In this document: in pieces, positions 34,200-44,571 of the stretch
Numbering within the stretch: position 1 is the first letter of the stretch
Layout of the letters: every line of letters starts with the position of its first letter
Origin: Adiantum capillus-veneris
Lineage: Eukaryota > Streptophyta > Polypodiopsida > Polypodiales > Pteridaceae
Direction of reading: 5' to 3'
Assembly (NCBI GenBank): GCA_014529385.2
Contig: CM043966.1
Location: 92,515,087 to 92,579,086, forward strand
Length of the DNA stretch: 64,000 nucleotides
Notes under the pieces: generated by a model
What the model saw: the letters and a program-made list of their open reading frames with translations, nothing else
What the model was told of the DNA's origin: nothing
Databases searched by the model: none
Position numbers and translations under genes: made by a program

Positions 34200-34263
34200 T
34201 CACATTTGAACCCATCACGTTGAAGGAGTAATGGTCAAGCTAGACCACTAGGCTACAAGCCTA
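34200..34263 (-). mobile_element. tRNA-derived SINE-like head with clear A and B boxes
   Basis: Minus-strand sequence has TAGCCTAGTGG, a full match to the polymerase III A box (TRGYNNANNGG), and about 35 bases later GGTTCAAAT, matching the B box. The start gcttgtagcc resembles the 5' end of known plant SINEs. A typical T- or A-tail was not identified. Confidence 0.6.
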
Positions 34264-35026
34264 TGATGTCTGTATGGTGGCCTTAAACATTGAAAAAAAA
34301 CAAACTCATGTGTAGCCAAAGCGCCTCCCCCGCCCCCGGCGGCACGCTCTCTTTCTTTCTTGTTCCTTTCTTCCCCTACACTCTTCCCTTTTCCTTTCTT
34401 CCCTCTCTCAACCAATTAATGAATTTACTTTTCTGCTTGTTTAACTCTAAGGGATGGGAGGATCTCCCATTAACGTGAAGCGAATATTCCCTCCCTCTGC
34501 CCCTTTCCTTGCAAAGACAAAGGCAACCTCATGCAACCGTTCCCATGTGCGATGCTCTCTTCCTGCTCGTTTCGTCCTGCCTTGCAGCCGCACACCTCCC
34601 TTCCTCCTCTGTCGCTCGCAGACATTCGCCCCTGCTCAACATCTGGTACTTCTCTGTGCTACCCTGCACATACCCACCTGGATAGCACGACCAATCTCAC
34701 CTTGCTTGTCCTTTTCTTTTTAGCCTGCACACCTCCCTTGGGGCCTTCTCCTTCTTGCATGTAGTTATGTGTCTTTGGGATTCTCCTCTCTCTCTCATAC
34801 ACACCTACACCTCCAAGGCAGGACACACACATCTATTGGAAGACATCGAGCTAACAAAGAGAGAAGGAGGAGTGTCTTAGGGACTTTCCATTGCAGGTTT
34901 GCCAACACGAATCTCTAAACTTGAAGGGAAATGAAAGTGTAAGGGATTCTTGCACGGAGCCAAACCCCTGCCCCTACTTGCGATCGCCCCGCCTCATCCA
35001 ATCCTCGTAGCCTGCACCTTCCGTCC
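34264..35026. other. Intergenic, no gene recognised
   Basis: C/T-rich sequence up to the target duplication of copia A. No coding feature supported. Confidence 0.35.
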
Positions 35027-35031
35027 ACTAC

Positions 35032-35258
35032 TGTTACCATATACATGTGGTAGTGATGTGTGTGAACACACTAGGACCGCCGGGGCATTTTTTCCCTCTT
35101 TAGGAGGTTTTTTCCCCCGTGCATTATATATACGCCCATCACTCTAGGGCTATCTATCTTTCCATTGCACACTAAGTAATACACTCTCTATTGTGTGCCT
35201 TGAGCTTCCTTCGTCTTCTCCAAGCTGTGTGCGTTTCTCTGCAACCCTAATTCCAACA
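35032..35258 (+). repeat. 5' LTR of copia A
   Basis: TGTTACCAT...TTCCAACA, 227 bp. Contains cattatatatacgcc (TATA-like, about 35120). Confidence 0.95.
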
Positions 35259-35260
35259 AT

Positions 35261-35272
35261 TGGTATCAGAGC
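35261..35272 (+). promoter_or_regulatory. Primer-binding site of copia A
   Basis: TGGTATCAGAGC two bases after the LTR, matching initiator Met-tRNA. Confidence 0.95.
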
Positions 35273-35618
35273 AAGTCACGTCCTCCCAAGCTTAGTCGCT
35301 AGCTGCTCCAGCACACACCTGCTCACTTTCTCCGATTTCAGTGAGCTTTGGCGAGCGTTCGCAGGTCGACAAATATGTTGGGTAAGCTCGAGGAGCTTGC
35401 TCTGCTCAGAATTTTGATTTGGGCTCATTTCGGCCTTCGTTTCCACTACAGGCAGTACTGCACAGGCTATTTCATCATTTTGTGGAGAATTTCTGTTAGT
35501 GTTGTTTTCTGCATAACAGGTGCCTTAGTCTTCTACGGTTTGTGCTATATAGCACAGGTTGTTCCCGCTCCGTTTCTCCTATTTTCAGGCAGTTTTCACA
35601 TCAGGTGCAGCATTTACC

Positions 35619-38273
35619 ATGGCTGACAACAACAGCATAGATGTGTTCAAGATGTTTGTTGCTGAGGACAGGTTGGATGGGGACAACTATCCTATGTGGG
35701 CTTATATGATGCAATATGTTCTTGTGTCAAAGGGTGTCTGGAACATTGTGCAGGGCATTGATGTACGTCCTGGTTCTGAGGATGTAGGCGATGTTGAGGA
35801 TGTTGCAGGTCTTGCTGCAAGGATTGCAATTGTTAGAGTTGTTTTGCCTACGGCAGAACAAGATCGTTGGGATGTTAAGGATGCGCAGGCTCATGCATTG
35901 ATTGCATTGTCCGTGAAGCGCACCATTGTTCCTCAAATCCGTTCAGCAAAATCTGCAAAACAGGCTTGGGATATTCTAGCAGGTCTTTATGCAAGCCACA
36001 ATGAGGCTAAAATTGCTTTGCTGCGTAAAGAGCCGGATTCGAAGATTATGCATGAGGAAGATGACATGGACACTTTTCTTGCTAGTGTCAAGGATATCAA
36101 TGAGCAACTCATTTCTGCAGGTGAAGTCATTTCAGACAGTTCCCTAGTACAGACTGTTCTTGATGCCTTACCAGATTCCTACCAGACTTTTGCTAGTACT
36201 TGGAGACTTATGACCCAAGGAAATCCAGAAGTTGTCAAGTTTGATGCATTATGCACATTGCTGTTGCAAGAGTCACTTTCTAGAAAAAACATGACTAGGC
36301 AGCGTGCAGTTGAACAGGCTTTTATTGCTTCTCAAAGAAAGGGTGGTAACAATAATGCAGCCACTTCTTATGGTTCTGCTGCGAGTGGCAAAAATTCTGT
36401 TCCCAATGCTTCTGCTGGCAGCACTTCGTCTGGCAATTCTGGTGATAAGGGCAAAAAGAAGATGCGTTGCCATTACTGTAAAGCTAATGATCACTTGATC
36501 AAGTCGTGTCCTAAGTTGAAGGCCAAAGAGGCTAAGAAGAAAGAGGGTGGTTCCACTGCAAATGCTGGTTTCACTACAAATGCAGCCATTGTTGAGTCTT
36601 CTGTGAAAGGAGACTGTGATGCTGATGTTGATGCAGAATGGGCTTTTAGCGTAGAGTGCACATACAACCCTGCTGTCCATGATGCATGCTTGTCACTTGC
36701 TGCACATTCACATGTGTGGTATTTCGACAGTGGTGCTACAAAGCACATTACCTCACATCGTGAATTGTTTACCTCTCTCGAGTCTGTCCCTCATGGGAAT
36801 TCAGTCACTTGTGCGAACAACGCCTCTTATCCAGTTCAGGGAGTTTGCAAGATTGTGCTTACTGCTGCTAATGGCAGTTCTTTCACACTGGTTGATGCAC
36901 TTTATGTACCTAGGATCAAGAAGAATCTCTTGTCTGTATCCGCACTTGCTAGACTTGGACTTGTAGTCAAATTTGTGGCTGACAGATGTACAATTCATGA
37001 TCTCAGTTTTGGTGATGAAATTGTTGCATCTGGCCTTTTGTGCCATGGGGTGTATAAGCTCACTTTGTATGACAAGTGTGGACAAAATTTTGCAAATGAT
37101 GTTGCAGATTCAAGGGCTATTTCAGATACAAAACTTTGGCATGCACGTTTTGGTCATCTAAATTTTGCCAGTTTGCTGTGTTTGCAGAAATCTGATATGG
37201 TTGCTTCTTTGCCGCCTCTTGAAGCACCTGTCAAACATGTTTGTGAAGGCTGTATTTTGGGTAAGATGCAGCGTCTAAGTTTCCAAAGGATGGTTCAGTT
37301 CGGGCCACATGCAGGTTGCAGCTTGTGCATAGTGATGTTTGTGGGCCCATGCAAACTCCGTCCTTGGGCAATTACTTGTACTGGACCAAATGAGAGACAT
37401 ATTGCTGAATTTAAGGCTGATTTGAATGCTACTTTCAAGATGAAAGATTTGGGGTTGTTGCATCATTACTTGGGTATACAGTTTAAGCAATGTGATGGTG
37501 GTATTGCCTTGTGTCAGAAAAGTTACATAGAGACATTGCTATGTAAGTTTGGACTTGAGGATTGCAAACCTATTGCCACTCCCATGGAAACAGGTTTGAA
37601 GTTGAGTCTACATGATGCTGGTGATCCTGCTGATGTCACTCTTTACCAAACTGCTGTTGGCTGCCTCATTTATGTATGCAACACGAGGCCAGATATTCAG
37701 TTTGCAATCTCACAGGTCAGCAGATTTATGCATAGCCCAGGGTCTAAGCATTGGCAAGCTGTCAAGAGGATTTTCCGCTACCTTAGTGGCACTTTACATC
37801 TTGGCTTGTTTTATCCCAAGGGGGGATCATTGCCGCCAGACTTACATGATTTTTTGTACTCAGATTGGGCTGGTTGTTTTGACACGCGAGTGTCCACAAG
37901 TGGTTTTTGTTTCATGCTTGGCAGTTCATGTATATCATGGTTGATCAAGAAGAAAACTACTGTGGCCACTTCGAGTTGTGAGGCTAAGTACAGGGCAGTC
38001 TTCATAGCTACGGTTGAGTGTGTATGGCTCAGACGCCTTATGGCTCATTTGGGTGTTGGACAGGACACTGCCAACACTATCTACACTGACAGTCAGAGCG
38101 CATTGGTAGTTGCGAGGAACCCAGTTTTTCATGCTCGCACAAAGAACATTGAGGTGCATTACCACTATCTCAGGGAGAGGCTCTCAGCAGGAGAGATCAA
38201 CTTGGCTTATGTGCCAACACACAACAACCTTGCAGATCTTTTCACAAAGGCATTGTCTCGTGAGATGCTTTAA
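35619..38273 (+). CDS. Copia A gag-pol ORF with large internal deletion
   Basis: ATG at 35619 (MADNNSIDVFKMFVAEDRLD) is preferred; the open frame extends 20 codons further without an ATG. Order: gag with NYPMWAYMMQYVL (to about 36300), zinc knuckle CHYCKANDHLIKSC (about 36467), protease WYFDSGATKHITS (36718), pre-integrase LWHARFGHLNFAS (37135). Near 37281 one base appears lost (agtttccaaagg), so the next 100 bases are read out of frame. At about 37388 the sequence jumps to the end of RT (HIAEFKADLNATFKMKDLGL), which restores the frame. Integrase DDE core and the RT YVDD box are absent. RNase H follows (YSDWAGCFDTRVSTSGF, IYTDSQSALVVARNPVFHA). The long open frame survives by chance, and the product cannot be a complete polyprotein. 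Confidence 0.85.
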   Translation: MADNNSIDVFKMFVAEDRLDGDNYPMWAYMMQYVLVSKGVWNIVQGIDVRPGSEDVGDVEDVAGLAARIAIVRVVLPTAEQDRWDVKDAQAHALIALSVKRTIVPQIRSAKSAKQAWDILAGLYASHNEAKIALLRKEPDSKIMHEEDDMDTFLASVKDINEQLISAGEVISDSSLVQTVLDALPDSYQTFASTWRLMTQGNPEVVKFDALCTLLLQESLSRKNMTRQRAVEQAFIASQRKGGNNNAATSYGSAASGKNSVPNASAGSTSSGNSGDKGKKKMRCHYCKANDHLIKSCPKLKAKEAKKKEGGSTANAGFTTNAAIVESSVKGDCDADVDAEWAFSVECTYNPAVHDACLSLAAHSHVWYFDSGATKHITSHRELFTSLESVPHGNSVTCANNASYPVQGVCKIVLTAANGSSFTLVDALYVPRIKKNLLSVSALARLGLVVKFVADRCTIHDLSFGDEIVASGLLCHGVYKLTLYDKCGQNFANDVADSRAISDTKLWHARFGHLNFASLLCLQKSDMVASLPPLEAPVKHVCEGCILGKMQRLSFQRMVQFGPHAGCSLCIVMFVGPCKLRPWAITCTGPNERHIAEFKADLNATFKMKDLGLLHHYLGIQFKQCDGGIALCQKSYIETLLCKFGLEDCKPIATPMETGLKLSLHDAGDPADVTLYQTAVGCLIYVCNTRPDIQFAISQVSRFMHSPGSKHWQAVKRIFRYLSGTLHLGLFYPKGGSLPPDLHDFLYSDWAGCFDTRVSTSGFCFMLGSSCISWLIKKKTTVATSSCEAKYRAVFIATVECVWLRRLMAHLGVGQDTANTIYTDSQSALVVARNPVFHARTKNIEVHYHYLRERLSAGEINLAYVPTHNNLADLFTKALSREML

Positions 38274-38380
38274 GATTTCCGCAAAGCTCTGGGCTTACTC
38301 CCCTTTGTGGACTGATCCTGTCCTCAGGGCATGGCAGTTCCCTTTACTCATGTGCCAGCTCTCGTTCACCGCATCACTCC

Positions 38381-38390
38381 AGGGGGGATT
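38381..38390 (+). promoter_or_regulatory. Polypurine tract of copia A
   Basis: aggggggatt immediately before the 3' LTR start TGTTACCAT at 38391. Confidence 0.9.
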
Positions 38391-38510
38391 TGTTACCATA
38401 TACATGTGGTAGTGATGTGTGTGAACACACTAGGACCGCCGGGGCATTTTTTCCCTCTTTAGGAGGTTTTTTCCCCCGTGCATTATATATACGCCCATCA
38501 CTCTAGGGCT
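38391..38510 (+). repeat. 3' LTR of copia A, left part
   Basis: 120 bp identical by eye to the start of the 5' LTR, ending in gggct, the target duplication of copia B. Confidence 0.95.
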
Positions 38511-38702
38511 TGAAGGAGTACGAGCGGAAGTGCGACGCGAGAGAGAGTGCGAGAAGAAGAGCACGACGATATGGTGAACTCGCTCTACTGTAATGTGTAG
38601 AGCATAGTGAGTTCTTATTAGGGTTTTACAAAAGAATATGTGTACATACCTGGCGGCCCGCCCACTTACCTGGGCGACCACATTGGGCTTTATACCCCAA
38701 CA
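38511..38702 (-). repeat. 3' LTR of copia B
   Basis: On the minus strand TGTTGGGGTATAAAGCC...CTCCTTCA, 192 bp. GTATAAAGCC at the start could serve as a TATA box. Confidence 0.95.
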
Positions 38703-38713
38703 ACCTCCCATTT
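38703..38713 (-). promoter_or_regulatory. Polypurine tract of copia B
   Basis: Minus strand aaatgggaggt directly before the LTR start. Confidence 0.75.
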
Positions 38714-38791
38714 AAAATCCAATGTGGTACTTTAAGTGTGAGAGAATCTACTATACAAGCTAATATACAAGAGATGTAGAGAAGTGATGTA

Positions 38792-40018
38792 CTAGCCTAC
38801 ACCTAACTGCTTGCGAAAATGCGCAAAGCTCTCTGAGGGAGGTCCTTTTGTAAGTAGATCAGCAGGATTTTCTGTGGTGTGAACTTTGACAAGCTGAAGT
38901 TGCTTATCCTTGAGCATTTCTCTGATGAAATGATACTTCACATCCACATGCTTTGTCTTTGAGTGATAAACTGGATTGCGAGCCAATTGTATAGCACTTT
39001 GACTATCACAATATAACACAGGCATCTCTTCTTTGATTCCCAAATCTGTTACTAGTCGATTAAGACAAATTGATTCTTTGCATGCCTCTGATGCTACAAC
39101 ATATTCAGCCTCTGTAGTAGACTGAGTAACACAATCTTGTAATCTAGAACGCCATGATACTGCTCCACCAGCCAATGTAAAGACATACCCTGACGTAGAC
39201 CTTCGGTTTTCTAAGTCACCTGCATAATCTGAGTCTGTAAAACCCTTTACACTTAGCTCCTGACTCCCATAGCATATACGCATACTCTTTGTAGCTTTCA
39301 GGTATCTCAATATTCCTTTCACTGCCTCCCAATGTTTCTTGCCTGGGTTTGACATGTATCGACTTACTACTCCCACTGCAAATGCAATGTCTGGGCGAGT
39401 AGAAATCATTGAATACATCAAACTACCCACTGCACACGCATATGGAATCTTATCCATTTCAGCCTGTTCTTCCTCAGACACAGGACAATCTTGTTTGCTA
39501 AGTTTCACATATGGTGGCAATGGAACACTCAATGCCTTTCCCTTCTCCATATTGAAACGTTGCAAAACCTTGTCAATATACTCTGTTTGAGATAACCAAA
39601 TCAACTTCTTTGATCTGTCTCTCTCAATGCGCATACCAAGTATATGACTTGCCTCACCCATGTCTTTCATGTCAAACGATTTTTCCATCTTTGACTTCAA
39701 AGCTGAAATTTCTTCCAAGTGCTTGCCAGCAATCAACATGTCATCCACATACAAAATAAGGATCAGCCAACTACCATCCTTAGCCTTCTTTGTATATAGA
39801 CAGTGATCGAACTCACTACGTTTGTAGCCTTGAGAAAGCATAAACTTGTGGAATTTATGGTGCCATGCCCTCGGTGATTGTTTTAAGCCATAAAGACTCT
39901 TTAACAGCTGGCATACCCAATCTTCCTTGCCTTTCTCAACAAACCCTTCTGGCTGCTGCATGTAAATTTCCACATCTAAATCACCATGCAAGAACGCTGT
40001 CTTGACACCATTTGGTGC
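38792..40018 (-). pseudogene. Copia B reverse transcriptase and RNase H
   Basis: After a one-base deletion the frame reads [40 protein letters not shown], the catalytic box LYVDDMLIAG (YVDD, intact), and MKDMGEASHILGMRIERDRS. RNase H then follows: GFTDSDYAGDLENRRSTSGY, TTEAEYVVASEACKE, LYCDSQSAIQLARNP, ending FAHFRKQLGVG. The deletion falls on the codon of the first RT aspartate: related copia elements have an aspartate before VKTAF, here gat has become gt, which both removes the residue and shifts the frame (about 40017-40019). Confidence 0.9.
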
Positions 40019-40374
40019 AACACCAAATCTAATATGGCAACCAATGCAAGAAAGCATCTCAATGTAGTCATCTTGACCACAGGAGAGAAGACTTCATCAA
40101 AGTCAATGCCTTGTTCTTGATTAAAGCCCTTGGAAACAAGCCTTGCTTTGTACTTTGGCTGACTATCATGAGCGGTGATCTTATACCTTTAAACCCATTT
40201 ACAAGGTAGAGCCTTTTTGCCTTGTGGTAATTTAAATAGCTTCCATGTCTTGTTTTTATGCAGAGCTGTCATCTCTGACTGCATGGCCAATTGCCAATTC
40301 CCGGAGTCCTTCATTTGCACTGCTTCCTTGTAACATGAAGGCTCATTGCAATCAATCAACATGACATAGTTCAT
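40019..40374 (-). pseudogene. Copia B RT N-terminal region
   Basis: MKDSGNWQLAMQSEMTALHK and NKTWKLFKLPQGKKALPCKW lead to KWV, then an in-frame TAA (40189-40191), after which [20 protein letters not shown] and [19 protein letters not shown] continue to the frameshift at about 40018. Same frame as gag, protease and integrase upstream. Confidence 0.85.
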
Positions 40375-41268
40375 AGATGGAACAAACCTATCAGGAGGTC
40401 ACGTGGCACGTCCAGATCTACGCACAATAGGTGGCTCAGGCTCAGCCACAACCTGTGGTTCCACTCTATCTTGTCCTTGCTCCTCTTGAGCCCTGACATT
40501 TTGTCTTGCACGTGCAGGTCCATCTTCTTGGAAGACAACTCTTCTAATCTCCTCAACCCTCTGTGGTTTAGAATGATATTTGGATTCATTAAAGTGAACA
40601 TCATTGCTGCGGACAACCTTTCTGGATTCGGGATCCCAAAGTCTGTACCCCATCTCACCAGAATTACCATAGCCTAGAAAGATGCACTTTCTACTCTTTG
40701 GCTCAAGTTTGTTCCTAAATTCTTTTGGAACGTGAGTATATGCCTCACAACCAAAGACTCTAAGATGCTTGTATGAGGGCATTTTGCCTGACCATACCAT
40801 CTCTGGCACTGAATCCTTCTGCAAAACCTTGCTAGGAAATCTATTTACAAGATGAACAGCTGTTGATACAGCTTCAGCCCAAAACCCATTTGGCAGCTGT
40901 GCATTAGACAACATACTTCTGACCTTCTCTTGTATGGTCCTATTCATCCTCTCAGCAACACCATTTTGAGGAGGATTGTAAGGAGCAGTAAGTTCACGTT
41001 TTATACCTTTTGACTCACAAAAGTCTTGAAAGGCCTTTGAAACATACTCTCCACCATTGTCAGTGCGTAAGCATTTAAGCTTCTTGCCACTCTGATTCTC
41101 CACAAGTGTCACAAACGTTTTGAAAACACTAAACGCTTCATCCTTGTGCTTGAGAAAGTAAACCCATACTTTCCTTGAGTAATCATCTATAAATGTCATA
41201 AATTAAGAAGCTCCCCCTAGAGATAGGTTAGGCATAGGTCCACACAAATCACTATGAACAAGTGCCAA
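40375..41268 (-). pseudogene. Copia B integrase
   Basis: Integrase with first aspartate in LVHSDLCGPM (41240 region), second in RTDNGGEY and the glutamate in NGVAERMNRTIQ, so all three DDE residues are present. The C-terminal part has LRVFGCEAYTHVPKEFRNKL and KCIFLGYGNSGEMGYRLWDP, typical of copia elements. In-frame stops occur at 41269-41271 (TAG), about 41200-41202 (TAA) and 40399-40401 (TGA); the reading frame itself is unbroken. Confidence 0.88.
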
Positions 41269-42192
41269 CTATGTATCTCTTCTACTGCTTCTATTCTTAT
41301 GTGGCTGCTGTGTTTGCTTACCATACAGACAATGTTCATAGAATTCAAAATCATTAAATGAAAAGCCAGGCAAATAACCAGAACGAGACAAGATTTCCAT
41401 TCCCTTCTTGGACATATGTCCTAACCGGCTATGCCACAAAGAAACGTTTGGCTGCTCAGTTACATTGATTACATTTTTAGAGACATTTGATACATAAATC
41501 ATGTAAAGTCCTCCAGACTTTACTCCATGTGCTACTGTCATAGAACCTTTGGATATCTTCCACATGTTCTGTCCAAAAGTGGTGACGTAGCCAGCATCAT
41601 CAAGTAAACCTGTGCTGATCAAGCTCTTTGTAATTGCGGGAACATGTCTCACATTCTTCAGCGTGAAAGAAGAGCCATTCTGAAACTTCAATTGAACATC
41701 TCCAACACCTAAGATCTCACATGTCTGCCCATTTCCTAGACGAACATGATCTTTAGTGGTCACATAAGAGGTAAACCACTCCTTGTTTGGAGACACATGA
41801 AGTGATGCCCCTGAGTCTATAATCCAATCACTCAGTGCATTTGCATCAGATGCTGTAAGAAGAGCTGAGTCCATTGTATTCTTCAAGAAGTAGATGTCTC
41901 CTGACACTAGACTGTCATCCTCGGCAACAGTGTTTGTCACATTTATTTCTTGAATCTTCACTGAGGACTTGTTCTTCTCACCATGGTCTTCAACTTTCTC
42001 TTTGCCTTTTTCTGCTTTCCATTCTCTGCAGTCTCTTTTCATGTGACCCTTCTTGCCACAATGGTAGCATTCTATGTCACTCTTGCCTTTAGCACTGCGG
42101 GACTTGCTACGAGACTGATTCCTCTTTCCACCTTTGTACTTTTCTTTGGTCCTTCCCCTGACAACTAAGGTTGTTCCTTTGCCTTTGTCCAT
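41269..42192 (-). pseudogene. Copia B zinc knuckle, protease and pre-integrase region
   Basis: Order on the minus strand: Lys/Arg-rich basic part, zinc knuckle CYHCGKKGHMKRDC (about 42070), protease DWIIDSGASLHVSPNKEWF (about 41820; DSG catalytic), then LWHSRLGHMSKKGMEILS (about 41430) and a zinc-finger part FYEHCLYGKQTQQPH. It is in one frame with gag upstream, separated by a TAA at about 42211-42213. In related elements the C-terminus continues directly into integrase, as here after a TAG. Confidence 0.9.
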
Positions 42193-42210
42193 TGTCTTTC
42201 TATTGGTTTC

Positions 42211-42771
42211 TTAAGTAAGCAGACTTCCTTCTACACCTGCTATGTTCAAACCATCTGGAGGTGCAGAATTACTCAAAGCTATGCGAAAAGTGTCCCAACT
42301 TTTCGGCAATGTGATCAACAGGAACATAGCTCTAACAGGTTCATCAAACTTGACACCTTGAGCTAACAACTGACTGTAGATGGTGTTGAATTCATTCAGA
42401 TGATTGGACATAGGTGTCCCTTCTTTCATCTTCAAGTCAACAAGCTTCTTAAGCCAGTATACCTGTGAAGCTGCACTCTGCTTCTCATAAAGATCACTCA
42501 GCTTTAACCATGCTTGATAAGCCGACATCTCGTCTGCTACATTGAAGTAAACGCTTTGTGCCAAAGTCAGCATAATGGTAGAAAGTGCCAATTCATCCAT
42601 TTCGCTCCATTCATCTTCGTCCATATCTTCTGGTTTTATCCCCTTGAGCTTTATAGGTTTTATCTGCTTCTTTTGTACCAACACATGCCAAATCTGCTTC
42701 TTCCACAATGGGAAATTGGTTCCATCCAGCTTCTTGATATTGTAAAGAGCAGTGTCCTGTGATCCAGCCAT
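42211..42771 (-). pseudogene. Copia B gag (capsid region)
   Basis: ATG at 42771 opens MAGSQDTALYNIKKLDGTNF, followed by PLWKKQIWHVLVQKKQI, QAWLKLSDLYEKQSAASQVY and MKEGTPMSNHLNEFNTIYSQ, a typical copia gag. It ends LLT then TAA where the frame should read on to the zinc knuckle. The ATG lies about 485 bp behind the primer site, a normal leader length. Confidence 0.9.
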
Positions 42772-43255
42772 AGCTACGCTTCACAGTAGTTTACTTTCCT
42801 GGGAAAAATTCGGCAGAGTTTCCCCTGTAAACTGACCTCTGAACCAATATCAACCTGATGAACTAGTGGATGTCGCCTACAGTCTGTGTGTAGATGCGCC
42901 CGTGACGTATGTGACACGCCTCCAAGAATTATGATCCCTCCTTCGATGTGTAGACAGCCACAAATCAACACTCTGGGAGTGTCGATATCCTCAGCACCTG
43001 CAGTCGTAGGCCGAAAACCCCAAATTTGCAGAGTCGGATCTTCACCCGTCGAGACCACGTAGTCGAAAATGGCCTGCGCAGACCTTTGTCGAAGCCGAAC
43101 GGTGGCCGAGATGACCTCAGAATGAAATCCAGACAACACCAAGCCCTTCGGAGTCTCCCACGAGATTTGGGGCCGTGTCTTCGCCTGTCGAATTTCACTC
43201 TAATCTGAGTTGGTGACTCTAGCCTCCTGCAGTGTTTCCCCGAGCCTCGATCTGA

Positions 43256-43267
43256 GATCTGATACCA
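43256..43267 (-). promoter_or_regulatory. Primer-binding site of copia B
   Basis: Minus strand TGGTATCAGATC, two bases inside the 5' LTR; 11 of 12 bases match the usual initiator Met-tRNA site. Confidence 0.9.
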
Positions 43268-43269
43268 GT

Positions 43270-43461
43270 TGAAGGAGTACGAGCGGAAGTGCGACGCGCG
43301 AGAGAGTGTGAGAAGAAGAGCACGACGATATGGTGAACTCGCTCTACTGTAATGTGTAGAGCATAGTGAGTTCTTATTAGCTTTTTACAAAAGAATATGT
43401 GTACATACCTGGCGGCCCGCCCACTTACCTGGGCAACCACATTGGGCTTTATAGCCCAACA
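43270..43461 (-). repeat. 5' LTR of copia B
   Basis: 192 bp, same ends as 38511-38702; about six single-base differences by eye. Confidence 0.95.
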
Positions 43462-43466
43462 GGGCT

Positions 43467-43573
43467 ATCTATCTTTCCATTGCACACTAAGTAATACACT
43501 CTCTATTGTGTGCCTTGATCTTCCTTCGTCTTCTCCAAGATGTGTGCGTTTCTCTGAAACCCTAATTCCAACA
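43467..43573 (+). repeat. 3' LTR of copia A, right part
   Basis: Continues the LTR after the gggct duplication, ending TTCCAACA and followed by actac. Three differences from the 5' LTR by eye. Confidence 0.95.
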
Positions 43574-43970
43574 ACTACATCATGCCTTGTAGCGCTAGGG
43601 AGCACAACATGGGCAATCTCACCATCGTGCTTGCTTTATCCATCGCAACTCTTGTAGCTCAGGACAACACCCAGTCGAAAGGATGACGTCGCCATGGCAT
43701 TGACACACAGTGCAGGCCAACAAATAGCTCTGGTGCTTTGTGCTTCCCACAGCATGTAGATGCCCTCACATACGGTATCTCTCCCTCTTTGTCTCTCTTT
43801 CTATTGGAAGTGCGATCTGTTGTCCCTTCCACCATAGCTCTTAGGGTAGGAAGCATGTAGCTACATTTACCATGGCACCCCTCTTCCCTTGTAATGCTTG
43901 TCGGATCTAGACCTGCGATCCAAGCCCTTCAAAAAAATCTCTCCCCCTCACTTCCTATCATCAAATCACA

Positions 43971-44082
<112 letters not shown>

Positions 44083-44085
44083 CCA

Positions 44086-44190
44086 TTCTCCCCTTTCTCC
44101 TCCTCAAAGCCATACCAATATCTCCCTGGATTCTTGCTAATGAACCAGCTCGAAAAAAATTTACCAATCTATTTCTTGAGAATTCAAAGC
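44086..44190 (+). repeat. Dispersed repeat after CT tract, copy 1
   Basis: Contains cattctcccctttctcc, then tgaaccagctcgaaaaaaat. Shares order and wording with 44923-45045 and more weakly with 30585-30700. Class unknown. Confidence 0.45.
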
Positions 44191-44284
44191 AAGAGTTTTT
44201 ATTGTGTGCACTTTTGAAATATGTAATTATCTCCCATTTTTATCTCGCAATAACAATTGTACGTACTCACAAACCATCTTTCCA

Positions 44285-44366
44285 CCTCCAAGGATTCGAT
44301 CTCTTGCAAACTTAGAAGCAAAAGCTTTGCAACTTGATTCACACGCTCTACCATAGGTCGCTCCTT
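44285..44366 (-). mobile_element. tRNA-derived SINE-like head
   Basis: Minus strand: gacctatggtagagcg, then about 40 bases, then agatcgaatcc, matching the B box GWTCRANNC. The intervening cttttgcttctaagtttgca resembles the variable part of a tRNA-like head. A-box match is weak. Confidence 0.4.
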
Positions 44367-44515
44367 ACCAAATCCCTCATGATGACGATGGGGCATGCTA
44401 CACCAGCACAAGCCATACCAAGTCTTGCCCCCTTGTTTCCCCATCACCTTTATGAGCCTTGACTTTCCAACCCTGCAGACGAACGGGTCGTGCACTTGTT
44501 GCCTCCCGTGCAAAC

Positions 44516-44518
<3 letters not shown>

Positions 44519-44559
<41 letters not shown>

Positions 44560-44571
44560 TATATATATATT
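44519..44571. repeat. (AG)n followed by (AT)n microsatellite
   Basis: AG run to about 44557, then AT run to 44571. Confidence 0.9.

Larger units (their letters stand above)
38506..43466 (-). mobile_element. Copia B: nested Ty1/copia insertion with TSD gggct
   Basis: Inserted in the minus orientation into the copia A 3' LTR. Target duplication gggct at 38506-38510 and 43462-43466; LTRs 38511-38702 and 43270-43461 (192 bp each); primer site, one polyprotein frame and polypurine tract, 4951 bp LTR to LTR. The polyprotein order is gag, protease, integrase, RT, RNase H, as in Ty1/copia. It carries about five nonsense codons and one frameshift. By eye the LTRs differ at 6 of 192 positions. Confidence 0.96.
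35027..43578 (+). mobile_element. Copia A: complete Ty1/copia insertion with TSD actac, interrupted by copia B
   Basis: The target duplication actac flanks the element (35027-35031 and 43574-43578). 5' LTR 35032-35258, primer site, one long ORF, polypurine tract, then the 3' LTR in two halves (38391-38510 and 43462-43573) because copia B inserted into it. Without B the element is about 3.6 kb, shorter than a usual 4.5-5 kb copia because integrase core and most of RT are deleted. By eye the two LTRs differ at 3 of 227 positions, all in the last 60 bp. Confidence 0.95.

Noticed and set aside
33104-35026. Many open frames of 60-114 codons
   Set aside because: They overlap in several frames, are Pro/Ser/Leu-rich from C/T-rich DNA, and show no motif or homology I can recognise.
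35559-35618. Upstream extension of the copia A ORF to 35559
   Set aside because: It begins at a TTG codon; the first ATG in good context (accatggc) is at 35619 and matches a normal gag start.
40000-40030. Aspartate-to-glycine substitution at the first RT active-site residue of copia B
   Set aside because: Reading the upstream frame through LHQM shows that it is a one-base deletion that also shifts the frame, not a substitution.
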